64,000 nt of DNA from Paraburkholderia sp. BL10I2N1. GTDB taxonomy: Bacteria; Pseudomonadota; Gammaproteobacteria; Burkholderiales; Burkholderiaceae. The notes beneath the pieces are model-generated. The model ran no database searches and was not told the origin of the DNA. It saw only the letters and a program-made list of their open reading frames with translations. Below are positions 34,499 through 42,882 of the stretch, in pieces (positions within the stretch are counted from its first letter, which is position 1; each line of letters begins with the position of its first letter). The position numbers were made by a program, and so were the translations under genes. The DNA is taken from positions 372,001-436,000 of the forward strand of contig NZ_SNWA01000001.1 in NCBI RefSeq assembly GCF_004361815.1. Direction: 5' to 3'.

Positions 34499-35923
34499 AT
34501 GAGTAACGAGCTTTGCGACCTGACTGCACGGGAACTGGCGACGCTCTATCAGACAGGGGCGGCCTCACCCGTCGAGGCCATGCAACAGGTGCTCGCCCGC
34601 ATTCACGACGTCAATCCGGCCGTCAATGCGTTCTGCCACGTCGGCGACGATGCGCTCGACGCTGCGCGCGCGTCCGAAAAACGGTGGCGCCGGTGTGCAC
34701 CGCTCAGTCTGCTTGATGGCGTTCCGGTCAGCATTAAAGACAACGTGGACGTCCTTGGCATGCCCACGCGCTACGGGTCGCGCACGACACCCGCCCAGCC
34801 TGCGCAACAGGACAGTCCAGCGGTTGCGCGGCTGCGCGAAGCGGGTGTCATCTGCTTCGGCAAAACGACGCTTCCCGACTTCGCACACAAGATCGTGACC
34901 GATAGCCCGTTGACAGGCGTGACCCGCAATCCGTGGCGCCTGAGCTGTACGCCGGGCGGCAGCAGCGGCGGTGCTGCGGCGGCCGTTGCACTGGGCATAG
35001 GTCCACTGGCGATTGGCACCGATGGCGGTGGCTCGATCCGGATTCCGGCGGCGTTCACCGGCATATTTGGCTTCAAGCCCAGCTTCGGCCGCGTACCGCA
35101 TGCGCCGCGCGGGCCGTTTGCGCTTACCAGCCATGTCGGCCCAATGACCCGCAACGTCGAAGACGCCGCACGGGTCATGAAGGTCATCGCTCAGCCAGAC
35201 GCGCGCGATTGGTACGCCCTGCCGTTCGACGGTAGCGATTACGAACAAGGGCTGCAATGCTCGCTCGTGCGCGACGGCATTCGCATCGCTTACAGCCCGT
35301 CCCTGGGATTGCCGGTTGATGTGGCGCAACCGGTCCACATGGCCGTCGCGCACGCCAGCGAAGTCTTCCGCGAACTGGGGGCGCAGGTTGAGCAGGCAAA
35401 CCCACCGGGCGTTGACCGCTGCAATGCGATCCACGCGCTTCTGTGGTCGGCCTGCTGCAGCCAGCTTGCCGATAGCATGCCTGATACCCGGACCCTGCTC
35501 GACACATCGCTGCAGGCATACGCTCGCGCCGGCAGCCGCGTGTCCCGCAAGGCACTGATCGGCGCACTGATTGAGCGAGGCGAATGGGGTGCCGCCGTCA
35601 ATGCGTTCTTCGAACGCTACGAGCTTGTCCTCTGCCCGGTCTATCCGCGCCTGGCGATGCCGCTTGCTGAACTGCCTGCGGGCGATGAACTCTTTCCGTA
35701 TTTCACCGCCTGGTGCAATCAGTTGGGCTTGCCCGCTGCCAGTGTCTATGGCGGCATGAGTGACTCCGGCATGCCCATCGGCATACAAATCGTGGGTGGG
35801 CGCCACGCCGATGCGCTTGTTCTGTGGGCAAGCCACGTATTCGAACAGGCTTTCGGGCGCGTCCCCCTGGCTGAAATCTTCCGCACGGCTAGTGCTGCCC
35901 GGCAGCCTGGCGCATCGGCATGA
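34499..35923 (+). CDS. Amidase-signature-family hydrolase (second copy)
   Basis: 474 aa with a strong AGGAGG site before the ATG. Lys80 (VPVSIKDNV), the cis-Ser at 155/156 (PGGSSGGAAAAVALG) and nucleophile Ser179 (TDGGGSIRIPA) complete the triad. It is clearly paralogous to the amidase at 26920 (shared KIVTDSPLTGVTRNPW, SIRIPA...GFKPSF and a TAWCNQLGLPAASVYGG-type segment) and opposite in orientation. It probably hydrolyses the same or a related amide. A GntR-type regulator is convergent 57 bp downstream. Confidence 0.93.
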   Translation: MSNELCDLTARELATLYQTGAASPVEAMQQVLARIHDVNPAVNAFCHVGDDALDAARASEKRWRRCAPLSLLDGVPVSIKDNVDVLGMPTRYGSRTTPAQPAQQDSPAVARLREAGVICFGKTTLPDFAHKIVTDSPLTGVTRNPWRLSCTPGGSSGGAAAAVALGIGPLAIGTDGGGSIRIPAAFTGIFGFKPSFGRVPHAPRGPFALTSHVGPMTRNVEDAARVMKVIAQPDARDWYALPFDGSDYEQGLQCSLVRDGIRIAYSPSLGLPVDVAQPVHMAVAHASEVFRELGAQVEQANPPGVDRCNAIHALLWSACCSQLADSMPDTRTLLDTSLQAYARAGSRVSRKALIGALIERGEWGAAVNAFFERYELVLCPVYPRLAMPLAELPAGDELFPYFTAWCNQLGLPAASVYGGMSDSGMPIGIQIVGGRHADALVLWASHVFEQAFGRVPLAEIFRTASAARQPGASA

Positions 35924-35980
35924 CAGGTAAGCCACACGCGCCGCGTTGACACTTCCTCTCTGAGCGATCCTCGCGTGGCC

Positions 35981-36832
35981 CTACAACGGTTTTATCCCTT
36001 TCGCATGCAAGCCGAGCTCCGAATCGAGCACCAGCTTTTGCCGGAGAGCAGCGTGCACCTTGCGCAACTGGGCTTCTGCTTGCTCCATGTGCTCAAGCAT
36101 TATTCTGCCGACGACGTCGGCGTCGCGACGCCGTGCAGCATCCAGTATCGCCCGATGCGCGGCCGCCGTGTCCCTGCCGAATGCCTGATAGTCCTGTTGA
36201 GTCACGTTGCCTGCCACGACCACCAGGTTATGCAGCATCTGGTTGATGATCTGGCACAGGCATCGCAGAAACGCATTGGGGTTGGCTGCCGCCAGCACGT
36301 CGTGAAAGTGGATATCTTCGTGGCGTTGATCGAGCGCGCGCTCATGACTGGCTGTGAACGGCTCGCATACATCCACGCTCTTTTCGAGCGCCGCGAAATC
36401 CTCGGGAGTCAGATGCGGGACTGCGCCCGCTGCCAGCAACGGCTCGAGTGCCCGGCGCACGGCATAGATGTCCTCGATACCGATGCCCTGAAAGAACAGA
36501 TAGTTCTGCAGCCCCTGGAACGCGCGTTCAAGCGGCACCTGCGTAACCGTCGCGCCACCTTCGGGTCCGGTGCTCAGCGCAACCAGCCCCTGCACTTCGA
36601 GCGCCTTGAGCGCGTCACGCATCGAGCCGCGGCTCACGTTGAACTCCTGCTGCAATTCGATTTCCTTGCGCAAACGAATGCCTGGCCGCAGCTTGCCTTC
36701 CGTTATCCGGCGCTTGATCTGTTCGGCGACCTGGTCGCCCCGTTTGGTCGTGCGTGGGCCTCGCCTGCCCCGCTGCGGCAACGGCTCAAATTCCGTTCCG
36801 GTTGTTCGTTTTGCGCTGCGCGTCGCACCCAT
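35981..36832 (-). CDS. GntR-family transcriptional regulator (FCD domain)
   Basis: 283 aa. The winged helix (QVAEQIKRRITEGKLRPGIRLRKEIELQQEFNVSRGSMRDALKALEVQGLV, residues 34-83) is followed by an all-helical FCD domain (about 115-255) with metal/ligand His residues in HEDIHFHDVLAA and AAHRAILDAARRRDADVVGRIMLEHM. FCD-GntR proteins repress catabolic operons and release DNA on binding the substrate. Its own leader carries AATTTATTGATT at 36841-36852, which also precedes the first amidase, so it is the best candidate regulator of the island. Confidence 0.92.
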   Translation of the reverse strand: MGATRSAKRTTGTEFEPLPQRGRRGPRTTKRGDQVAEQIKRRITEGKLRPGIRLRKEIELQQEFNVSRGSMRDALKALEVQGLVALSTGPEGGATVTQVPLERAFQGLQNYLFFQGIGIEDIYAVRRALEPLLAAGAVPHLTPEDFAALEKSVDVCEPFTASHERALDQRHEDIHFHDVLAAANPNAFLRCLCQIINQMLHNLVVVAGNVTQQDYQAFGRDTAAAHRAILDAARRRDADVVGRIMLEHMEQAEAQLRKVHAALRQKLVLDSELGLHAKGIKPL

Positions 36833-36840
36833 AGCTGGAA

Positions 36841-36852
36841 AATTTATTGATT
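36841..36852. promoter_or_regulatory. AT-rich motif upstream of the GntR gene
   Basis: AATTTATTGATT, 8 bp before the GntR ATG (minus-strand gene), identical to 28411-28422. Confidence 0.45.
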
Positions 36853-37201
36853 GATCAGGTTAAGTCATTATCCGCGATCCGCAGTCAGCCCATCTACCAT
36901 TCCTGATGTCCGGCGCTGACCAGACGCGAACAAACGCTCCCGGTAGTGGCAGCCCGCCACGATGTTCGTCAAGCCGGCACCCACGAAACATGCCACATAT
37001 GACACCAGCACGGGTCGCGAGGAACCTACGAAGTTTGGCAGGTAGCCGGAACCACCCGGCCCCGCCTACGCTGTGAACGTAATGGTGCATGCACAAATCT
37101 CAACGCGCACGCACCCGAAGCCGGAGCGCGACCCGGAGCGGACGCCCACGATACACGATCCGTACGCCCACGCGCCTGAATGAGCCCCCCGAGGACCGAC
37201 G
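36853..37201. other. Intergenic, nothing recognised
   Basis: About 350 bp with only short unsupported frames on both strands. Confidence 0.4.
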
Positions 37202-37498
37202 ATGGCTGAACCATCCCGATATCCGACGTTCGATGAGACCCGCGGCTGTTTCGCCGATCATGCCCTGCCGCTGGATCAGCTGATCGACAACCTCCCGGGA
37301 TGGCATCGTTTGCTGCCGTCCCTGAGCATTCATCAGGAGCGACTTTTCAGTGAAAATTTTTCGGACATTGCCCATGCTATGGCAAGCGATACAATCATCG
37401 ATCTGCCGGACTGCACCAGTCTGTTGGCTGGCGAGCCACTCCTATTGTTCGCAAATGGGCTCGGCGGGTTTTCTGACGCGGCACTCTTCGAGCGTTAA
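37202..37498 (+). CDS. Hypothetical small protein
   Basis: 98 aa, MAEPSRYPTFDETRGCFADH...LIDNLPGWHRLLPSLSIHQERLFSENFSDIAHAMASDTIID, with GAGGA about 10 bp upstream. Amino-acid composition looks real, but I recognise no domain and a competing minus-strand frame (37375-37100) is equally open. It may be a remnant. Confidence 0.35.
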   Translation: MAEPSRYPTFDETRGCFADHALPLDQLIDNLPGWHRLLPSLSIHQERLFSENFSDIAHAMASDTIIDLPDCTSLLAGEPLLLFANGLGGFSDAALFER

Positions 37499-38225
37499 GT
37501 CAGTCTGTAGACTCCGCGATCGCGGACATCACTGGTACGCTCAGCCGGATCCCGGCGTGACTCGCCGTCGCTCAGCACGCTGATGGCCTTGCATCGAGTC
37601 TATGCCGCATAGATCGATCCGCGCGTCCCAGAAGCAGCGATCCTTGACGACAGGATCAATCGAACAGCGGCTGCTACCTGACCCCGTGGTGTCATGTCCC
37701 TGACACTACCGCCTAGGTTGGTCCCGCCGGGGCTGCATAGCAATTGTCACGAGCATCAAGGACATACATGCATCGTCACCGTAGAGCCGGGGTGGACTGG
37801 CAAGGTAAGTGACGGAATCTTATTGTCGGATTTCTCCTACCGCATCTAATCAGGTGAATCTATAATAATTTTTTTCATTGATGCGGTGTGCCCCCTACCC
37901 AATCCGCATCGCACTCATTTAGGAGCACTGCAATACCAGCGGCAGTAGCGTTCAGCTGGATTCTTCTGGCGGCAGGATTCGAAATCGAATGCAACTCAAT
38001 TCGACAATGCGAGCGCAAGAACCCGACTCGAGCGACATCATCACGGTTGAAACTCCGAAATCCAAGCTCGACGGCAGGAAGATGTGCGCGGATGCTCGCA
38101 AGCCAGGACATGGCGGGCGCACCCCTGACGACTCCCCGCGATGACGGCAACCGCATCTGGAGATGCACTAGCGTGGCGGTGAAATCGGTCTTAAATCTGG
38201 CGGTTCATGAAGGGAACGTCGCAAC
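37499..38225. other. Intergenic, nothing recognised
   Basis: About 730 bp without a supported gene. An AT-rich tract (37858-37880) lies in the middle. The last part should hold the luxR promoter. Confidence 0.4.
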
Positions 38226-39011
38226 ATGGCTTATATCCTTCGGCGGCAGTTCCCGAAAGCATCGCGGACTGCGCTCGAGATACCGAACAGGCCGTCCTGG
38301 ACCCATTCGTTCATTACCGCCTTTTCGCGCGCTCACGATCCGGCCTCTCTTATCAAATCTTTCGAAGAAGCCGCACATCGTTTGGGCTTTTCCCACTACG
38401 TGATTGCAAAATTCTCCCGGGCGGAGCTGATTCAACAGCCCGATGAATCGTTCGAGATAATCTCGATCCACTATCCGGAGCAATGGGTTCAACACTATCA
38501 GAGAAACAACTATGCCGTCATTGATCCGGTTCATCGCGCCGCCCTTGTCCGAACAGTCCCTTACCGCTGGCGGGACATCGCCAATCTGAGCACACTCGAG
38601 CGGCGCGTGCTCGATGAAGCGCGTGATGCAGGACTTTCGGATGGGATGAGCATTCCGATACATGAGCCCATGGGGCGTGTCCTTTTATTCAGCCTGTCGA
38701 GCGACGCGTTCACCGCCGACGCCGAAAGCATGTATCAGCGCTTGTACCTGCTGAGTACACAGTTTCACCTGCAATTCGAACGCCTGAAGGCCCCTCTGAC
38801 TGCCATTGCGCAGATCCAGCTTACGCAACGTGAGCGCGATTGCCTGACGTGGACGGCTCGTGGAAAGTCATCATGGGATATCGGCAGGCTCATGGGTATC
38901 TCCGAGCATACAGTCAATTATCATTTAAAGCGTGCCATGGAGAAGCTGCATACTCACAGCCGGGTAGAAGCGGCGGTCAGAGCCGCGACAAAGGCACTCA
39001 TCTGGCCATGA
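38226..39011 (+). CDS. LuxR-type quorum-sensing regulator (acyl-homoserine lactone receptor)
   Basis: 261 aa. The autoinducer-binding domain has the TraR/LuxR ligand residues with correct spacing: Trp87, Tyr91 (YPEQWVQHYQRNNY), Asp100, Pro101 (AVIDPVH), Trp115 (PYRWRD) and Gly140 (SDGMSIPI). The C-terminal LuxR helix-turn-helix (LTQRERDCLTWTARGKSSWDIGRLMGISEHTVNYHL, about 198-233) is complete. It should bind an acyl-homoserine lactone and activate or repress promoters. The cognate luxI 260 bp downstream is truncated, so it must sense signal from elsewhere. The start is somewhat uncertain since no strong ribosome site is seen. Confidence 0.9.
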   Translation: MAYILRRQFPKASRTALEIPNRPSWTHSFITAFSRAHDPASLIKSFEEAAHRLGFSHYVIAKFSRAELIQQPDESFEIISIHYPEQWVQHYQRNNYAVIDPVHRAALVRTVPYRWRDIANLSTLERRVLDEARDAGLSDGMSIPIHEPMGRVLLFSLSSDAFTADAESMYQRLYLLSTQFHLQFERLKAPLTAIAQIQLTQRERDCLTWTARGKSSWDIGRLMGISEHTVNYHLKRAMEKLHTHSRVEAAVRAATKALIWP

Positions 39012-39220
39012 ATGAAATCCGGGCTGAGCGCTTGTCCTAGCCTCCATCAGTCATCCTGATAGCCCGTTGCCTCCCGGCGCCGTCGGTGGGTCATCGTCTC
39101 TGGCCAAAACGGTTGTCTACGACACGACCGGAAGCCGACAGGCTCAGGACAGTGCAATTGTCGCCGCCCGGTTCGAGCACTTCACATTTTCCGCCCCTGC
39201 TTAACCAGGTAGTTCAACTG

Positions 39221-39232
39221 CAATACGTATTG
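39221..39232. promoter_or_regulatory. 12-bp palindrome upstream of luxI
   Basis: CAATACGTATTG, a perfect palindrome about 40 bp before the luxI start. Its position would suit a LuxR-bound site, but the sequence is not the classical lux box. Confidence 0.35.
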
Positions 39233-39272
39233 ATCTAATCTTGAAGCAACTGACTTTAACAAGGGGGCAAAC

Positions 39273-39608
39273 ATGCCCTCCGTCGTGGCGGGCAGGTTGA
39301 ACGACCTGCCGGCAGATATGCGCATGGGACTCGGATCATACCGTTACGACGTCTTCGTGCGCCGCCTTGGCTGGACGCTGGCAAACGAGGCAGATAGCGA
39401 GCCGTTGGAATGGGATCAGTTCGATGACAACCCGACGGTGCATGTCGTCGCCCTGGGAGCTGGACACCAGGTATGCGGTTGCGCCCGCTTGCTGCCGACA
39501 ACAGGTCATTACAATCGTCGGGGACAGTTTAGGCAAAGGAAACAGGCGTTCCGCAATGTCCCGAAACTACGCGTTGCCAGCGATCGGGCACGCCTGGGAA
39601 TACAGTGA
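39273..39608 (+). pseudogene. luxI acyl-homoserine lactone synthase, C-terminally lost
   Basis: Residues 1-80 match LuxI synthases: Arg24, Phe28 and Trp34 (GSYRYDVFVRRLGW), Asp48 and Asp51 (DQFDD) and Arg72 (CGCARLLPTTGHY). From about base 39513 the frame reads NRRGQFRQRKQ and no longer resembles the family; it stops at 111 aa versus about 200. The conserved Glu and Arg of the C-terminal half, which bind the acyl donor, are absent, so activity is very unlikely. Confidence 0.85.
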
Positions 39609-39810
39609 CCAGCAGGGAATCCGTGCTGTAGATTGATGACGTGAGTCATCCTGAACAGACGAAAGACTGAGGCCGTCTTGCATGTACCTTGAAAAGGCAG
39701 CTGACCATCTGCGCCAGCCGAAGGCTGAACGCACATCGTGCGATGTGCAGGAGGGAAAGCCACGAACGGGACCGATGCGGCGTCGCGCCGCAGATAATGA
39801 GAGACGTATC

Positions 39811-40389
39811 GTGAACCATGCGAACAATGAAGCGCAAATGCCACCCAGCATCGAGAGCATTGCGCCAGACGCTGGACCGCAAGGCTGGCACAGACGCGCA
39901 GAGCAGGCGGAACGCAGCGTACGAGACTTGACGGAGCGGCTCAAGGGGCGCGACCAGCAGATAGCGGCGCTGCAAAAGGCAATCGGCCGTTTGCTCGCCA
40001 GGCACGACGTAGACGAAGAGCGACTGGAACGGGAGATCGAATCGCTGCGTGCCATGCTGGCCGATGCACGATATGCAGGCGAGCGGGTCGGCGCGGCACC
40101 GACCGCGTCGGCTCAGCGGGTGGCGGTCCAGTTGCCGTACCTGACGTCGACGCTGTCAGGGCTCTTCGAGGTCATGCACATGTTTTCGGGCCACTACGAC
40201 GATGGCCGCCCGCCGAAGTCCACCACGGTCGCCCACGCGATCGATGAGCGGCTCGGTTTGAAAGGGCAGGCCAGCGGAGAGGCATCGCGGAGCGCCCAGA
40301 CCCTTGCTGCGGCGATTCGGCCCGATGCCATCCGTGAGGCGGCCGGTCGGCATCGCCCGAAATCTGCCTTTCCCGACAGCATCTCGTGA
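39811..40389 (+). CDS. Hypothetical coiled-coil protein
   Basis: 192 aa from the GTG at 39811 (GAGAG upstream); an ATG at 39682 or 39838 is also possible. Residues about 30-85 (WHRRAEQAERSVRDLTERLKGRDQQIAALQKAIGRLL...ERLEREIESLRAMLADA) form a heptad-rich coiled coil. The C-terminal part has LPYLTSTLSGLFEVMHMFSGHYDDGRPPKSTTVAHAIDERLGLK. I recognise no family. It lies between the luxI remnant and the mobilisation region and may belong to the latter. Confidence 0.5.
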   Translation: MNHANNEAQMPPSIESIAPDAGPQGWHRRAEQAERSVRDLTERLKGRDQQIAALQKAIGRLLARHDVDEERLEREIESLRAMLADARYAGERVGAAPTASAQRVAVQLPYLTSTLSGLFEVMHMFSGHYDDGRPPKSTTVAHAIDERLGLKGQASGEASRSAQTLAAAIRPDAIREAAGRHRPKSAFPDSIS

Positions 40390-40762
40390 CGACAGGGCCG
40401 ATTCGCGCATCTCTTGCCGAAAGCGCATCGAAGAGCGACGTGACACGGCTTCCGGGAAGGCGAGGGCATCGTGACTGATATTGCTCGCGGCCACTCGCAA
40501 TCTGTAGAGGCACGCACGGAGTTGGCTCAGGCGGCGTGCAGGGACTTTGTCCGCTCTTCTGCGGCCTGATCGCTTCGATGTTTCGCGACCACAGCTCATG
40601 TGGCGCTTCGGCAGAATGTCACGGCAGACGTGCGTTGGACAAGCGTGCTGGGACCCGACGGCGCTAACGGCAGTATCGGTAAGGTGGCTTCATTTCTCAT
40701 GCCACTCGCGCCTCGAACGCGAGTCATCCGTTCATTCGCGGATCGACCGCAAGCCGCCAGCG
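40390..40762. other. Intergenic, nothing recognised
   Basis: About 370 bp with no supported frame or motif. Confidence 0.4.
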
Positions 40763-40954
40763 ATGGACGTTGACAAGATCATCGCTCACGTCGTTCGGCA
40801 CTTCGGCTGCAGCAGGTGTCTGCATGAAGGTGTCACCAGCGGCGTGGAATTCGATGAAAACGGACGGTTTGAAATTCACACTGATGAAGCGATAGCACGA
40901 TGGCGGGATCAAGGGTCAAGCTGGTTCTGCGCCGCGACTCACCGCAGTGGCTAA
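40763..40954 (+). CDS. Hypothetical 63-aa protein
   Basis: MDVDKIIAHVVRHFGCSRCLHEGVTSGVEFDENGRFEIHTDEAIARWRDQG. Regular composition and a CSRC pair suggest a real small protein, possibly metal-binding. No ribosome site is obvious and no family is recognised. Confidence 0.4.
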   Translation: MDVDKIIAHVVRHFGCSRCLHEGVTSGVEFDENGRFEIHTDEAIARWRDQGSSWFCAATHRSG

Positions 40955-41151
40955 TCCACGGAGAATGCGGCAACTACAAGGGAAGCAGGAGAACGGAGCG
41001 AAGAAAAATAAAGAAGAACCAGGCTTTAGACAAACCGGGCCCCGAAGAAAATGAACCAGGAAAAGTCGGTTCCACGCAGTGAGTTTCACACCGTAAGTTT
41101 TTGACGACTTTCAGATCGCCAATGACATGAAGGGAAGGAACGCAGCATCAG

Positions 41152-41190
41152 CGCATACCTGGACACTACAGGTATGCGGCGGAAAGTGCG
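41152..41190. other. Candidate origin of transfer (oriT)
   Basis: A perfect inverted repeat (CGCATACCTG at 41152-41161 and CAGGTATGCG at 41169-41178, 7-nt loop) is followed by GCGGAAAGTGCGGGATC. IncQ-type origins have the same layout: an inverted repeat, then AAGTGCG with the nick right after. The site is 80-120 bp beyond the relaxase stop in DNA without a gene. A second small palindrome (GGCGC/GCGCC, 41212-41224) follows. Confidence 0.5.
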
Positions 41191-41270
41191 GGATCAGCAT
41201 ATCGGCCAGGGGGCGCTTGGCGCCAATACATGAAATGGCCCATTGGGCTGCGCGTCATCGCCTCGCCTGA

Positions 41271-42326
41271 TCAGCGCTCAAGGTCCGGCTCCACATCAGA
41301 GCCGCCGGGCTTGCCCGAAAGGCCTGGCCCGATGCCTCGCTGCACGTTGCCTGCGACGCCGGGGATCCGGTCTTTCCCGTTCACGCGCGGTGCAGCTTGC
41401 GTGGGCTCGACCATTGGCCCGTCGCGCTGTATGGGCATCGCCCGTACGAAATCCGCGATGCCGACCGCTATTTTCCGGTCGGCCGGCTCCTCCGATGCCG
41501 CCATCGCACGCGCGATCTCACGCCACGCGGCAAACACGCCGCCATGCGCCCCATAGGCCGCCCGGCGTTGTGTGCCGCTCACCACCGGGCGCCAGTAGCG
41601 CGGTGTTTCGCCGCGATCAAGCATGCGAACGACGGCCTGCTTCGGATACCGTTGTGTCGCACCGCGTGTGCGCCGGGATGTCGCATTCGCCTCCACCCCG
41701 TGCGCACGCAACTGTTGCGCGAAGCGCTCGCGCCAGCGCTGCAGGTCCTTGGGGCACGGATGGAGACGCCTGCCGTTGCGCCCCCTCACCTGCACGCTCA
41801 GATGCACGTGCGGATGCGCTTCGTCGTCATGCGCTGCAAAAACGTAGCTTCGACCGTCGCCAAACTCGTCCGCGGCAAACGCGCGTGCCGCGCCTCGCAC
41901 GGCCTGACGATCGGTGCCCGGCGGCATCGACAGCAGGACATTGAACACCTCCCTGCGCTGGCTTTCCTCAGGAATGCCCCAGCCGCCCAGCTGCCACGCG
42001 TGCGCGAGATCCCCCACCGCCGCAGCACCCGCGATGAGCTGGCCGTCCTGATCCTCGAGCTCGATCTCGCCATTGCGCGAGATGTAGCGCAGATGACGGC
42101 GCACCGCGCCCATGCCCTGTGCGCCCGATGCCCTGTTCGTTATCTTCACCATCACTTCCGGGGCCGCTTTCAGCGTGCGGGCGACCTGGGCACGAAGCCG
42201 GGCAGCCTCATCGCGCAATCTGACGCGCCCCGTTCGAGGTTCGCGCACGTGCCTGAGTGGCTCATAGAAGAGCCGGTCGCCCCAGTTGAGCAGCATCGCG
42301 TCGATATAGACTTTCGGGTAAGGCAT
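41271..42326 (-). CDS. Relaxase (VirD2/MobA-like mobilisation nuclease)
   Basis: 351 aa from the ATG at 42326. The likely nicking Tyr81 is in AVRRHLRYISRNGEIEL. The metal-binding histidine motif is AAHDDEAHPHVHLSVQV (His166, 171, 173, 175) followed by RGRNGRRLHPCPKDLQRWR. Relaxases nick oriT, stay bound to the 5' end and lead the strand through the secretion channel. It is the last gene of the conjugation operon, one base after MobC, and reads toward the candidate oriT. Family (MOBP or MOBQ) not settled. Confidence 0.88.
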   Translation of the reverse strand: MPYPKVYIDAMLLNWGDRLFYEPLRHVREPRTGRVRLRDEAARLRAQVARTLKAAPEVMVKITNRASGAQGMGAVRRHLRYISRNGEIELEDQDGQLIAGAAAVGDLAHAWQLGGWGIPEESQRREVFNVLLSMPPGTDRQAVRGAARAFAADEFGDGRSYVFAAHDDEAHPHVHLSVQVRGRNGRRLHPCPKDLQRWRERFAQQLRAHGVEANATSRRTRGATQRYPKQAVVRMLDRGETPRYWRPVVSGTQRRAAYGAHGGVFAAWREIARAMAASEEPADRKIAVGIADFVRAMPIQRDGPMVEPTQAAPRVNGKDRIPGVAGNVQRGIGPGLSGKPGGSDVEPDLER

Positions 42327-42327
42327 G

Positions 42328-42882
42328 CTAGCGGCTCCAGCGGTCGAGGTTCGCGCGAACGAGATCAGCAACCGTTCGCAGGTGTGTGTCGAGACGATTC
42401 TTGATTCCCGCCAGCAGGTGCAGCTCGGAATTTTCGATCTGCGCGGGCATGGCGTCGCAGGCGCGTGCGATCGCGCCCAGAAACCGACCGATCGTCGCGA
42501 GTTCGCGGTTCGACGCGGCGAGCAGCACCATCTCGCGCTCGCCGAATTGCGGCGCGCCGGTGAGTCGCGCGCGGATGAGCGCGACAATCCACCGGTTGGT
42601 CGGGAATCCCGCCGCCGCGGCCATATGCACAACAGCATCGAGCTCCGCAGCGGTCAGGCGGATATAGATCCGTTTGCAGCGTTCACCGACAACTGGCGCT
42701 GGCAGCTGCGTGCCTGTCTGGGGGGATGCGCATTCCGGTGCGCGGGCAAGCGCTGCTGCAATCAGTTGTCGCACCCCTTCGGCGGGCGTGACGCCTCTGT
42801 GTTCACACCAGGCGTCCCACTGCGGCCTGAACCCCGCCAGCCCAACCTGCAACTGTGTCCGATGCCTGATGGCTGCCATCAC
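42328..42882 (-). CDS. MobC-like mobilisation accessory protein
   Basis: 184 aa. The C-terminal half, KRIYIRLTAAELDAVVHMAAAAGFPTNRWIVALIRARLTG...LLAASNRELATIGRFLG, is the ribbon-helix-helix plus helical pattern of MobC/NikA-type proteins that bind oriT and help the relaxase. Its ATG overlaps the upstream stop (ATGA). Confidence 0.82.
   Translation of the reverse strand: MMAAIRHRTQLQVGLAGFRPQWDAWCEHRGVTPAEGVRQLIAAALARAPECASPQTGTQLPAPVVGERCKRIYIRLTAAELDAVVHMAAAAGFPTNRWIVALIRARLTGAPQFGEREMVLLAASNRELATIGRFLGAIARACDAMPAQIENSELHLLAGIKNRLDTHLRTVADLVRANLDRWSR

Noticed and set aside
39221..39232. Palindrome CAATACGTATTG as a classical lux box
   Set aside because: It is palindromic and well placed, but does not match the usual lux-box consensus; kept only as a low-confidence site.
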